Below, in pieces: positions 17,486 to 24,598 of a DNA stretch of 40,276 bases (position 1 is its first letter; each line of letters begins with the position of its first letter). Position numbers and translations under genes: made by a program. A model generated the notes under the pieces. It did not search any database, was not told where the DNA came from, and saw only the letters and a program-made list of their open reading frames with translations. The stretch is from assembly GCA_944325655.1 (NCBI GenBank), contig CALVAW010000017.1, positions 1 through 40,276 on the forward strand, given 5' to 3'. The DNA is from Candidatus Gastranaerophilales bacterium. GTDB lineage: Bacteria > Cyanobacteriota > Vampirovibrionia > Gastranaerophilales > Gastranaerophilaceae.

Positions 17486-17893
17486 ATGAAAAAAGTATTA
17501 TATTTATTTTCAATAATTTGTATTGCTCAATGCGTTTTTGCACAAGATACGGTTTTTGATTCTATGGATAAAGCGACAGAAGTCAAACTTGCTCCTGCAA
17601 TCAATACGACCACAAATACTTCAACAACAAATGTAAATTCAATTTATCGTTCGACTTCAATTAAAGAAGAAAAATTTAACAGCGCACTTGTTAATCTTGA
17701 TGACGCTCAGGTTGAATTAAGACAAGAATTGGCTGTTTTAACTTCTAAATACAACGAAGCTTTGAATGAAAAAGCAAAAGTTATTGCTAATTGCAAAGCT
17801 TTGAAAAAAGAAATTAATGAAATAAATAAAAAAATGAAAAATGTTGATAAATCAAAAAAAATGATAAATAAAAATTTGCAAAGCGCAAAATAA
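17486..17893 (+). CDS. Exported coiled-coil protein
   Basis: Unnamed 135-residue protein. The N-terminus is a clear Sec signal peptide (MKKVLYLFSIICIAQCVFA, cleavage likely before QD). A Thr/Asn-rich linker (about 40-60) leads to a continuous charged helix from about 63 to the end, with heptad-like spacing (DAQVELRQELAVLTSKYNEA, KALKKEINEINKKM), so a periplasmic coiled coil is expected. The loose resemblance to Skp/OmpH is in character only. It lies 92 bases before fliA and is separated from it by a hairpin, so the two may be partly co-transcribed. Confidence 0.82.
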   Translation: MKKVLYLFSIICIAQCVFAQDTVFDSMDKATEVKLAPAINTTTNTSTTNVNSIYRSTSIKEEKFNSALVNLDDAQVELRQELAVLTSKYNEALNEKAKVIANCKALKKEINEINKKMKNVDKSKKMINKNLQSAK

Positions 17894-17923
17894 TGTCATC
17901 ATGTAAATAGATGATGACATTAT
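17890..17923 (+). terminator. Hairpin overlapping the stop codon
   Basis: A 13-bp perfect stem (including TAATGTCATCAT / ATGATGACATTA) with an eight-base GTAAATAG loop. The left arm contains the TAA stop of the exported coiled-coil gene. A T-run appears only about eight bases after the stem, so it may act as a partial terminator or a 3' stabiliser limiting readthrough into fliA. Confidence 0.55.
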
Positions 17924-17985
17924 AGTCTGCTTTTTAGACAATATATTCATAGACTTTTTGACACTGGGGAACACAAGAACTAACA

Positions 17986-18810
17986 ATGAGTCATACAACA
18001 GACATTGATTCATATAAAAAAATAGTAAGACTTACAGACGAGCAAATATCTAAACTTTGGGAACAATATCTTGAAGATAAAGGTAACAAATCCGTTAGGG
18101 ACAAACTTATCGTTCAATATATATATCTTGCAAGATATGTTGTGGGAAGAATAAAAGTAAATTTACCTCCGAGTTTTTCTTTTGATGACGTTGTTTCTTT
18201 TGGAATTGAAGGTTTGATAGATGCAATTGAAAAATATCATCCTTCAAAGGGTGCTAAGTTTGAATCTTATGCTCTTATGAGAATTAGAGGTTCAATTATT
18301 GATAAAATTCGTTCTTCTGATTGGCTTCCAAGAACTTTAAGAAGAAAAATTAAAGAAATTAAAATTGCAACAGAAAGACTAAAACAACAAATAGGAAGAG
18401 CACCGACAACAAAAGAAATAGCAGATGTTATGGGTTTAAGCGAGGATAAAGTTGTAGAAATTTTATCTTGTGATGTTACGGTTAATTCAATTTATGATAA
18501 AAAAGGAAACGGAGAAGATAGTGTTGAGATAATTGATACTATTGAAGATGAAAATTCGCAACGTCCGGAAGAGAAAATTGAAAAAACCGATGCTAAAAAG
18601 GAATTGCAACAAGCGTTGAAAAAATTGCCGGAAAGAGAAAGAACTTTACTTGTATTCTATTATCATGAAAATATGACTTTAAAAGAAATCGGCGAAGCTA
18701 TTAATGTATCGGAATCACGAGTTTGTCAACTTCACGCGCAAGCTATCATGAAATTAAGAAATATTTTGTCTGCTAATCGTTCGGAAAGACTTAATAAAAG
18801 TATTATTTAA
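17986..18810 (+). CDS. fliA: FliA/WhiG-family RNA polymerase sigma factor
   Basis: Alternative sigma factor of 274 residues. Region 2 is IVQYIYLARYVVGRI followed by FSFDDVVSFGIEGLIDAIEKYHPSKGAKFESYALMRIRGSIID, with the FliA-type DWLPRTLRRK just after; region 3 is GRAPTTKEIADVMGLSEDKV; region 4 is LPERERTLLVFYYHENMTLKEIGEAINVSESRVCQLHAQAI. The FxSYAxxRIRGxIxDxxRxxDW(L/V)PR pattern is diagnostic of sigma-28/WhiG. It probably controls motility genes, consistent with the fliO-like gene at 24191. No anti-sigma gene is adjacent. No ribosome site is obvious, and no other in-frame start exists nearby. The usual name is fliA, but whiG-type roles cannot be excluded. Confidence 0.92.
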   Translation: MSHTTDIDSYKKIVRLTDEQISKLWEQYLEDKGNKSVRDKLIVQYIYLARYVVGRIKVNLPPSFSFDDVVSFGIEGLIDAIEKYHPSKGAKFESYALMRIRGSIIDKIRSSDWLPRTLRRKIKEIKIATERLKQQIGRAPTTKEIADVMGLSEDKVVEILSCDVTVNSIYDKKGNGEDSVEIIDTIEDENSQRPEEKIEKTDAKKELQQALKKLPERERTLLVFYYHENMTLKEIGEAINVSESRVCQLHAQAIMKLRNILSANRSERLNKSII

Positions 18811-18822
18811 TTTTTTTTCTTG

Positions 18823-18831
18823 TGATAAAAT
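18823..18831 (+). promoter_or_regulatory. tpiA promoter
   Basis: TGA followed by TAAAAT, an extended -10, with a predicted start about 30 bases before the tpiA ATG and an AAGGAG ribosome site at 18853-18858. Confidence 0.5.
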
Positions 18832-18867
18832 AACTTTTGTAAGTATTTTTAATAAGGAGTTATTATT

Positions 18868-19638
18868 ATGGCAAGAAGACCAATTATTGCTGGCAATTGG
18901 AAAATGAATAACAATAAAGCTCAAGCAAAAGAATTGACCGATGGTATTATGTATGGAGTTAGTCAATTGGACGCTGCAAAGATGCCGGAAGTTATTTTAG
19001 CGCCGACTTATACTGCTTTATGGCAAGTATATGATTTGATTAAAAATGAACCAAAACTTTCTCTTGCTGCTCAAAATGTTAACCCTAATCCTTCAGGTGC
19101 ATACACGGGCGAAATTTCTCTTGATATGTTAGAAGATTTTAAAGTTAAGTATGTAATTATAGGTCATTCGGAACGTCGTCAAATGTTTGGTGAAACCGAT
19201 GAATTTATTAACGAAAAAGCACTTGCTATTCTTGAAAAGGGCTTAATACCTATTATTTGTTGCGGAGAAACTTTAGAACAAAGAGAGCAAGGTGTTACGG
19301 ATGCTCATTTGAAAAAACAAATTACACTTGCTTTTAAAGGTATCTCAGCTCAAGATGCAAAGAAATCTGTTATAGCCTATGAACCCATTTGGGCAATAGG
19401 TACAGGAAAGTCTTGTGACGCTATTGAAGCAAACAGAACAATAGGAGAAATCAGAAAAGTAATTAAAGATTTATATGATAGCAGTGTATCTGATGAAATA
19501 AGGATTTTATACGGCGGGTCTGTTAAACCTTCAACAATTGTTGAACAAATGGCTCAACCTGAAATTGATGGCGGTTTGATAGGCGGAGCTTCTTTAAAAG
19601 CAGATAGTTTTCTGGATTTAATCAAGGGAGCTATGTAA
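18868..19638 (+). CDS. tpiA: Triosephosphate isomerase
   Basis: Interconverts dihydroxyacetone phosphate and glyceraldehyde 3-phosphate in glycolysis; cytosolic homodimer. The 256-residue barrel has the N-terminal GNWKMN (catalytic Lys), the electrophilic His in IIGHSERRQMFGE, the catalytic Glu in AYEPIWAIGTGK with loop 6 immediately after, and the phosphate-binding ILYGGSVKPS and GGLIGGASLK. Strong AAGGAG ribosome site, extended -10 promoter and its own terminator, so it can be expressed separately from fliA. Confidence 0.98.
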   Translation: MARRPIIAGNWKMNNNKAQAKELTDGIMYGVSQLDAAKMPEVILAPTYTALWQVYDLIKNEPKLSLAAQNVNPNPSGAYTGEISLDMLEDFKVKYVIIGHSERRQMFGETDEFINEKALAILEKGLIPIICCGETLEQREQGVTDAHLKKQITLAFKGISAQDAKKSVIAYEPIWAIGTGKSCDAIEANRTIGEIRKVIKDLYDSSVSDEIRILYGGSVKPSTIVEQMAQPEIDGGLIGGASLKADSFLDLIKGAM

Positions 19639-19645
19639 ATAGGTA

Positions 19646-19678
19646 TTTAAAAAAGGAGGTCATGCCTCCTTTTTTAAA
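19646..19678. terminator. Bidirectional terminator
   Basis: Stem AAAAAAGGAGG / CCTCCTTTTTT with loop TCATG, extendable by three A-T pairs. It ends tpiA on the plus strand. On the minus strand it serves the convergent 587-residue gene, whose TAA stop (19674-19676) lies within the arm. Confidence 0.92.
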
Positions 19679-21437
19679 TCTTTTGATTTTTTGTTTCTTC
19701 TTGTAATTTTTTAATATTTTGTTCTTTTTTCTCTTTATATAATTTGATTTTTTGTTTTATTTTACCTGCAGGTTTAACCATTAGTACAGGGACAAGAAAA
19801 CGTACAACTAGTGTGAATATTGTCAGGGATTTGAATTTGCTTAGTTTTTTACCGTATGAACCGGCAAGTTTTTTTGCTATTTCTTTTACTTGTTGAGAAT
19901 TATTTATATCCGCTCCATTTTTGAGGAATGTTTTTGCGATATTTTCCGCATCATTAAGTTTTTTACAGCTTTCTTTTATCGCTTTTTGAAGGTTGCTTAT
20001 TTCTTTTCCTTGTGAGATTTCATTTGCAAGATTTTTAATATTATTTTCTATTGTTTGTGCGTAATTCTTTTTGCCCTTTTCAATCAAACCATCTAAAAGA
20101 AGGTCGATTAAAAATGCTGAAGCTGAGGATACAATTGTTACGAGTATTGATTGTACATTTAAACCGAGTTTTTGGTCGGGAGCTATTTTTTTAGAACGTG
20201 AAGTATTTTGCACCCACCATGCCGTTAATAATACAGACTCTAAATCCGACATTCTGGCGCTTGGTTTAGGAAGTTTTGTTAATCCTCTTACAAATTTATC
20301 GCCTGCATTTGAAACTGATGCGTGTTCAATTATTTTTGATAATGTTTCTATTGCGTTATTGCTTATAGAACCTTTGAATGCTATCGGTGTTTTTTTGTTT
20401 AGATAACTGTCAAATTCTTTTTTCGTGTCTTTAAATCCGGATGAAGCTGTAAGTGGAGTTATAATTTGGTTTTCGTTTTGATTTTGTTGAGCTTCAAAGC
20501 TTTTCTTTGCAAAAATAAATGCGACAACGGTTGGCAGTAAAAGACTTGCAATTTTTGCTTTTGCTATTGCAACAGGTGCCCCTGCAAAGTTTTTCCATAA
20601 TGAATCATACGCTTCATTTAAAGCTGTTCCGCTTTTTTTATCGGTTACTTTGTCGAGTATATCTTTTAATAACTTTGGATTTTTTTCAAAAATTTTCTTA
20701 TGCTCTTTACATGTTTCAACAAGTTCCGCTGCTTTTTGTTCTATTGCTTCTTTTGTTGGTATAAATTCTATTTTTTTAAAAAGTGTTTTGAAGAAGGCTG
20801 CTATTTTTCTTATTCCCGTATTTTCTTTTACGGCATTTTTGATAATTTCTTTCTTTTCTTTAAATGTATTGCCTTCTTTTTTAAGTATTTCTTCTGCAAG
20901 TTCCAGAACTTCTTTGCTTTCCTTGCCTTTTACGTTAATTTTAAGATTGTTTGATACTTCAAGAAGAGATATATTATTTTTTGTTATATCAACTGCTTTT
21001 TTAATTATTTTTCCGCTTATTGTGAAGCTTAGAAAACTTCCTAAAAAGGCTTGCAGGAAGTTTTTTGTTGCTATCATTTGCTTATCTTTTTCATCTGCAT
21101 CTTTTGTTTTTAATACCAGAAGCGGTTTCAAAAGTCCGGCTATAAGCATTGAATATACCGCAGTGTAGGCAGCTTCGTTATCTGCTACAAAGTTTATGAT
21201 TCTGTTTAAAAATTTATTTTCAAGAAATATTTTTCCTGCTTTGCTTATTTTATTATCCGCACCTATGCTTTGTGCTGCAGAAATTACAGACCCGCTGAAG
21301 CTTATTGCCTTTGCGGGTCCGGTTGTATTATATTTTTTTATATCAATTCTATGCTCGTCAAATTCATATTGTCTGGAGTTCAGACCTTTGTTTGTTGCTT
21401 GCTTATTGGTAAGCGAATTTTTGAAATAAACTTTCAT
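19674..21437 (-). CDS. Membrane protein with internal tandem duplication
   Basis: Unrecognised 587-residue protein. After a polar N-terminus, two copies of one arrangement follow. Copy 1 (about 47-310) starts FSGS, continues ISKAGKIF, a hydrophobic pair at 91-108 and 123-140, a long charged coiled region, then a single hydrophobic segment at 296-310. Copy 2 (about 354-560) starts FKGS, continues VSNAGDKF, a pair at 400-410 and 428-450, a charged coiled region, then a segment at 538-554. No signal peptide. The lysine-rich coils suggest cytosolic helical bundles between membrane anchors. It may be related to the 271-residue protein at 5066. The upstream bases (TATATA six bases before ATG, no ribosome site) again look leaderless, less convincingly than elsewhere. 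Confidence 0.78.
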   Translation of the reverse strand: MKVYFKNSLTNKQATNKGLNSRQYEFDEHRIDIKKYNTTGPAKAISFSGSVISAAQSIGADNKISKAGKIFLENKFLNRIINFVADNEAAYTAVYSMLIAGLLKPLLVLKTKDADEKDKQMIATKNFLQAFLGSFLSFTISGKIIKKAVDITKNNISLLEVSNNLKINVKGKESKEVLELAEEILKKEGNTFKEKKEIIKNAVKENTGIRKIAAFFKTLFKKIEFIPTKEAIEQKAAELVETCKEHKKIFEKNPKLLKDILDKVTDKKSGTALNEAYDSLWKNFAGAPVAIAKAKIASLLLPTVVAFIFAKKSFEAQQNQNENQIITPLTASSGFKDTKKEFDSYLNKKTPIAFKGSISNNAIETLSKIIEHASVSNAGDKFVRGLTKLPKPSARMSDLESVLLTAWWVQNTSRSKKIAPDQKLGLNVQSILVTIVSSASAFLIDLLLDGLIEKGKKNYAQTIENNIKNLANEISQGKEISNLQKAIKESCKKLNDAENIAKTFLKNGADINNSQQVKEIAKKLAGSYGKKLSKFKSLTIFTLVVRFLVPVLMVKPAGKIKQKIKLYKEKKEQNIKKLQEETKNQKI

Positions 21438-21501
21438 AGTACTTATATAAAACCACTAAATTTTTAAATTTGCTATTATTTTATTTTTTGTAACAAAAAA
21501 A

Positions 21502-22479
21502 TTATACACTTAAAACGCTTTCATATCTTGTTTTTACATATTGTTCAATTTTGTCTAATATTATTTTTTCAAATTGAATATTAAAAATATCATTTATTTC
21601 ATTAATAAAAAAGCATGGACTTGTAATATTTATTTCTATTATTTTTCCGTCTATTACATCCAAACCTGCCATGTATATGCCGTCTTGTTCGAATTTATTT
21701 TTTACAATACCTTCAATTTGTTTCTCTTTTTGAGTTAAATGAGCTAATCTTAGAGTATTTTCATTATGCTCATTAAATTTAAAATCATTATTGGTAGCAA
21801 TTTTGCTTACACAGTATTCAAAAATTTCTCCGCATATATATATTAATCTTTTGTCTCCGTCTTTAATTTCAGGGAGATATTCCTGAATCATAACGGTGGT
21901 TTGGTAATTATTTGTTGCTGTTTTTATAATAGCGTTAATGTTTTTATCATTTTCATTTAAATAAAATACTCCCGATCCGAAACATCTGTTTAGGGGTTTG
22001 ATTATGATTTCGTGTTTTTTGAAGAGAAATTCTTTTATTATTTTTTCATCGGATGCAACAATATTTTCCGGAATAATACCTTGAAATTCATTGATGTACA
22101 GTTTTTCGTTTTTTTCTCTTATTGCTTTGGGGCTGTTCATGATTATTGTATTTTTGTTTTTAACATTTGAGAGAATGTAGCTTGCGTTTATATAATCCAC
22201 ATCAACAGGCGGGTCGGGTCTGAAAAAGATAATATCAAAATTATTTAAGTTCTTTTCTTCTGCAAGTGATTGTTTTTTGATATTATTATTTTCTGCAAAA
22301 GTCTTATAGCACAAACAAAAAGGGGTATCGTTTTTTTGAAAAAGTTTGTTTTTGGTACAGATAAAAACACTGTAATTACGGTTTAAAAATTCCCAAATGA
22401 GCCAAAAATTTGTAACTAATTTATTAAATTCAAAATATTTAAATTCTATATCATCTATAACAATTAGTATATTTTTCAT
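21502..22479 (-). CDS. gshB: Glutathione synthetase-like ATP-grasp protein
   Basis: ATP-grasp ligase resembling bacterial GshB, which joins glycine to gamma-glutamylcysteine. The start is placed at MKNILIVIDD rather than at an upstream in-frame ATG, because the family begins there, the extra 78 residues look like non-coding antisense, and a TATAAT box lies six bases upstream. That gives 325 residues, near the GshB norm of 310-320. Visible motifs: FFRPDPPVDVDYINASYIL (RxDPPxDxxY), NSPKAIREKNEKLY, EIIIKPLNRCFGSGVF, IQEYLPEIKDGDKRLIYI, and AGLDVIDGKIIEINITSP with the Mg-binding E-x-N. No gshA is present in the window, so the true substrate could differ. Confidence 0.85.
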   Translation of the reverse strand: MKNILIVIDDIEFKYFEFNKLVTNFWLIWEFLNRNYSVFICTKNKLFQKNDTPFCLCYKTFAENNNIKKQSLAEEKNLNNFDIIFFRPDPPVDVDYINASYILSNVKNKNTIIMNSPKAIREKNEKLYINEFQGIIPENIVASDEKIIKEFLFKKHEIIIKPLNRCFGSGVFYLNENDKNINAIIKTATNNYQTTVMIQEYLPEIKDGDKRLIYICGEIFEYCVSKIATNNDFKFNEHNENTLRLAHLTQKEKQIEGIVKNKFEQDGIYMAGLDVIDGKIIEINITSPCFFINEINDIFNIQFEKIILDKIEQYVKTRYESVLSV

Positions 22480-22485
22480 AAATAG

Positions 22486-22516
22486 ATTATAACAAATAAA
22501 AAATTTAGTGTATAAT
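22486..22516. promoter_or_regulatory. Interleaved divergent promoters, both leaderless
   Basis: The 43-base gap between gshB and the Cys-rich gene holds two TATAAT boxes in opposite orientation: 22486-22491 (minus) and 22511-22516 (plus). Each is six bases from its ATG. The -35-like box of each promoter (ATAACA at 22489-22494 for plus, TATACA at 22514-22509 for minus) overlaps the -10 of the other, so only one polymerase should be able to bind at a time. Confidence 0.6.
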
Positions 22517-22522
22517 ATTTTT

Positions 22523-22729
22523 ATGAGAAATTGTCCTTTTAAAAATGATGTATGTGATGAAAGTTGTGCATTATTTATAAAATCAGATGAGTTAAATGAG
22601 TTAGTAGCGAACAGATTAAAATCCATAGGAGTAATTCCAAGCGGAGACAATGGTGTTTGTTCATTAAAAAATATGGCTTTAGCACAAAGCAGATTTATTT
22701 TTGAAAATACCAAAGTTTTTAAAAGTTAG
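22523..22729 (+). CDS. Cys-rich miniprotein
   Basis: Unnamed 68-residue protein. The ATG is preferred over a GTG 15 bases upstream because that GTG lies in the -10 box. The N-terminus holds CPF-x4-C-x3-C (Cys4, Cys11, Cys15: NCPFKNDVCDESCALFI) and a fourth Cys46 (DNGVCSLKN), enough for a Zn or Fe-S site. The middle is a short helix (SDELNELVANRLKSIG). Similar short CPF...C...CALY-type proteins occur in other gut bacteria as far as I recall, with no known function. First gene of a ten-gene same-strand run; it ends nine bases before the TPR gene. Confidence 0.75.
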   Translation: MRNCPFKNDVCDESCALFIKSDELNELVANRLKSIGVIPSGDNGVCSLKNMALAQSRFIFENTKVFKS

Positions 22730-22738
22730 TCGGAGAAT

Positions 22739-23791
22739 ATGTTGTTTAGAGAAAATATTATTTTTGAATTAAAGGAAAAAATTAAGCAAAATCCTTTAGA
22801 TATTGACGGTCATAAAAATCTTGCAAATTATTATATAGGAAGCGGAGATTTAAATAACGCAATGATTTGTTATAAAAATATATTGCAAATTGCTCCGGAT
22901 GACTATCAATCTTTGATAAATCTCGGAAGCATATACTTTTATAAGAAATTATATTTGGAAGCAATTCAATGTTACAATAAAGCTTCTTTGAAAGAGCCTG
23001 ATAATTACGCATCTTATTATAATCTAGGTAATATATATGCGGAAATCGAAAATTTTGAATTGGCACTTGTAAATTATGAAAAAGCAGTTAAAATTTCTCC
23101 GGAAAGAGCAGAGATATACAATGCTTTAGGATATTTGTATCAGGATTTAGATAATTTAGATGAAGCTCGCAAGTTTTATCTTAAAGCAATAGAATTGGAT
23201 TCTGTTAATTATGAGTATTATATAAACATTGCGAATATGGAACAATTATTGGGAAATAATGTAGATGCTCTTATGTATTATGAAAAGGCTCTAAATTTAA
23301 ATCCTACAGATGAAAAAGTTGTTTTGTGTCTTGCAAATACATATTCTTCTTTAAAGAATTTTGATGTGGCCCGTAAGTACTATGATAAAGCTCTTGATAT
23401 TAATCCTGCTTATTATTCCGCATGGGTATGTAAGGCTATAGCATATTGCGATAATAATTGTTCTCAAGAAGCTGTTGTTTTTTTGAAACAAGCTATTGAA
23501 ACAAATCCCGAAAAGCCTAATGCATATATATTGCTTGCAAATATATTGGTGGATGAAAAAAGATTTGAAGAGGCATTATTGCTATATAAGACGGTTGCAA
23601 AAATATTGACAAAAGATCCGAAAATTTCTGCTTTCATTGCTAATACATATATAATGCTGGATGATTATGAACAAGCAGTCAGGTATTATAAAAAAGCAAT
23701 GAAGCAAGCACCCAAGGATAATGAAATAAAATTAATATATATAGAAATGGCAAACAGTTATATTAACCAAAAAATGAAAGGTAAAAAATGA
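22739..23791 (+). CDS. TPR repeat protein (350 aa)
   Basis: About nine tetratricopeptide repeats cover almost the whole chain, starting near residue 18. Each has the 34-residue pattern W/Y-x2-L/I-x2-Y then A-x3-P-x10 (for example YYNLGNIYAEIENFELALVNY, IYNALGYLYQDLDNLDEARKFY). No catalytic domain, signal peptide or membrane helix, so it is a cytosolic scaffold or adaptor. CGGAGA ribosome site. It overlaps the next gene by ATGA. Its neighbours (membrane protein, fliO-like, neuB-like) hint at an envelope or flagellar assembly role, but this is inference. Confidence 0.88.
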   Translation: MLFRENIIFELKEKIKQNPLDIDGHKNLANYYIGSGDLNNAMICYKNILQIAPDDYQSLINLGSIYFYKKLYLEAIQCYNKASLKEPDNYASYYNLGNIYAEIENFELALVNYEKAVKISPERAEIYNALGYLYQDLDNLDEARKFYLKAIELDSVNYEYYINIANMEQLLGNNVDALMYYEKALNLNPTDEKVVLCLANTYSSLKNFDVARKYYDKALDINPAYYSAWVCKAIAYCDNNCSQEAVVFLKQAIETNPEKPNAYILLANILVDEKRFEEALLLYKTVAKILTKDPKISAFIANTYIMLDDYEQAVRYYKKAMKQAPKDNEIKLIYIEMANSYINQKMKGKK

Positions 23792-24189
23792 AACCGACAT
23801 TTCAAGACAGAATAATTTCAGTACTGGCATATTTTACATTCGGAATATTTAGTATTATATGGATAGTATTTGCGAATATGACAAGAAAAACAATGAGCTC
23901 TTTTTTGGTATTTAATTTATATCAGGCGGTTTTTATAGCTGTGGTCTTGGCCGTTATTTCATTGGTGTATAGTATTGCAGTTAATCTTTTAAGCGTTATT
24001 CCTTTTATCGGCAATTTTTCAAGATGGCTTGATATAATTTTAAATCAGACTCCTATGTATTTTACTTTTACTATAACTGGTTTTTTTGTGACATTATTGG
24101 TAATTTATTTGTCGGTTTTATCTTTATTGGGCAGAAAACCTTATATACCTTTTGTTTCTGATATTATAGCTTCAAATTTCGGAGGGTAG
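23788..24189 (+). CDS. Small polytopic membrane protein
   Basis: A 133-residue protein with three or four hydrophobic segments (about 12-28, 42-68, 90-113) and a short polar N-terminus (MKPTFQDRIISVLAYFTFG). Opening with a basic/polar motif and a helix pair of the RxxSxLAYxxFGIxSI type recalls the Tic20/DUF4870 group of small membrane proteins, but I am not certain. Coupled by ATGA to the TPR gene and followed by the fliO-like gene after one base. Confidence 0.75.
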   Translation: MKPTFQDRIISVLAYFTFGIFSIIWIVFANMTRKTMSSFLVFNLYQAVFIAVVLAVISLVYSIAVNLLSVIPFIGNFSRWLDIILNQTPMYFTFTITGFFVTLLVIYLSVLSLLGRKPYIPFVSDIIASNFGG

Positions 24190-24190
24190 T

Positions 24191-24598
24191 TTGTTTAGAT
24201 ATGTTTTGATTTTTAATATTTTAATGACTTGCTGCTATGCGGCTTCCGAATTGTATTCGGAAAATGAGGAAATTAAAAGTGCATTAAATCAAAATATGTA
24301 CGAACCTAATTATTTGAGTTTATTTTTGGGGTTATTTTTAGTAATAGGTCTAATATATTTTACGGGTTTTATATATCAAAAATTGACAAAAGTTAAGATT
24401 AACAATTATGATGAAATTTTAAACAAAGCAGAAATTATATCAACAACTCCTTTGGGGCAAGGAAAGAATTTGCATGTAATCAAGGTGAATGATGAATTTA
24501 TGTTAATTGCCTCTGTGCAAAATAATGTTGTATTTTTAAAAGAATTAAATTGTGTCGGCGATAGGGAAGAAATAGGGAAAGATTATGAAAACGGTTAA
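24191..24598 (+). CDS. fliO: FliO-like flagellar biosynthesis protein
   Basis: A 135-residue protein with a short hydrophobic N-terminus (MFRYVLIFNILMTCCYA, signal-like), an acidic extracytoplasmic stretch, one membrane segment (about 42-64) and a cytosolic beta domain IISTTPLGQGKNLHVIKV...LIASVQNNVVFLKEL, which matches the PLGxGKxLxVV...LLGV...LLxEL pattern of FliO, the assembly factor for the FliPQR export gate. The TTG start is chosen because GGAGGG stands four bases before it. The usual partners fliP, fliQ and fliR are not adjacent. The end overlaps the next gene by 14 bases. Together with fliA it suggests a motile or formerly motile organism. Confidence 0.75.
   Translation: MFRYVLIFNILMTCCYAASELYSENEEIKSALNQNMYEPNYLSLFLGLFLVIGLIYFTGFIYQKLTKVKINNYDEILNKAEIISTTPLGQGKNLHVIKVNDEFMLIASVQNNVVFLKELNCVGDREEIGKDYENG

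Noticed and set aside
17958-17986. TTGACA just before fliA, resembling a -35 box.
   Set aside because: With a 17-18 base spacer the -10 would overlap the fliA ATG and transcription would start inside the gene, where no alternative in-frame start exists.
20519-21168. Long open frames on the plus strand opposite the 587-aa gene, and similar ones opposite other genes.
   Set aside because: They are hydrophobic shadow frames of AT-rich, Lys-rich genes without ribosome sites or recognisable domains.
21483-21500. A near-palindrome TTTTTTG-TAA-CAAAAAA between gshB and the 587-aa gene.
   Set aside because: All A-T apart from one G-C pair and no following T-run; too unstable to call a terminator.
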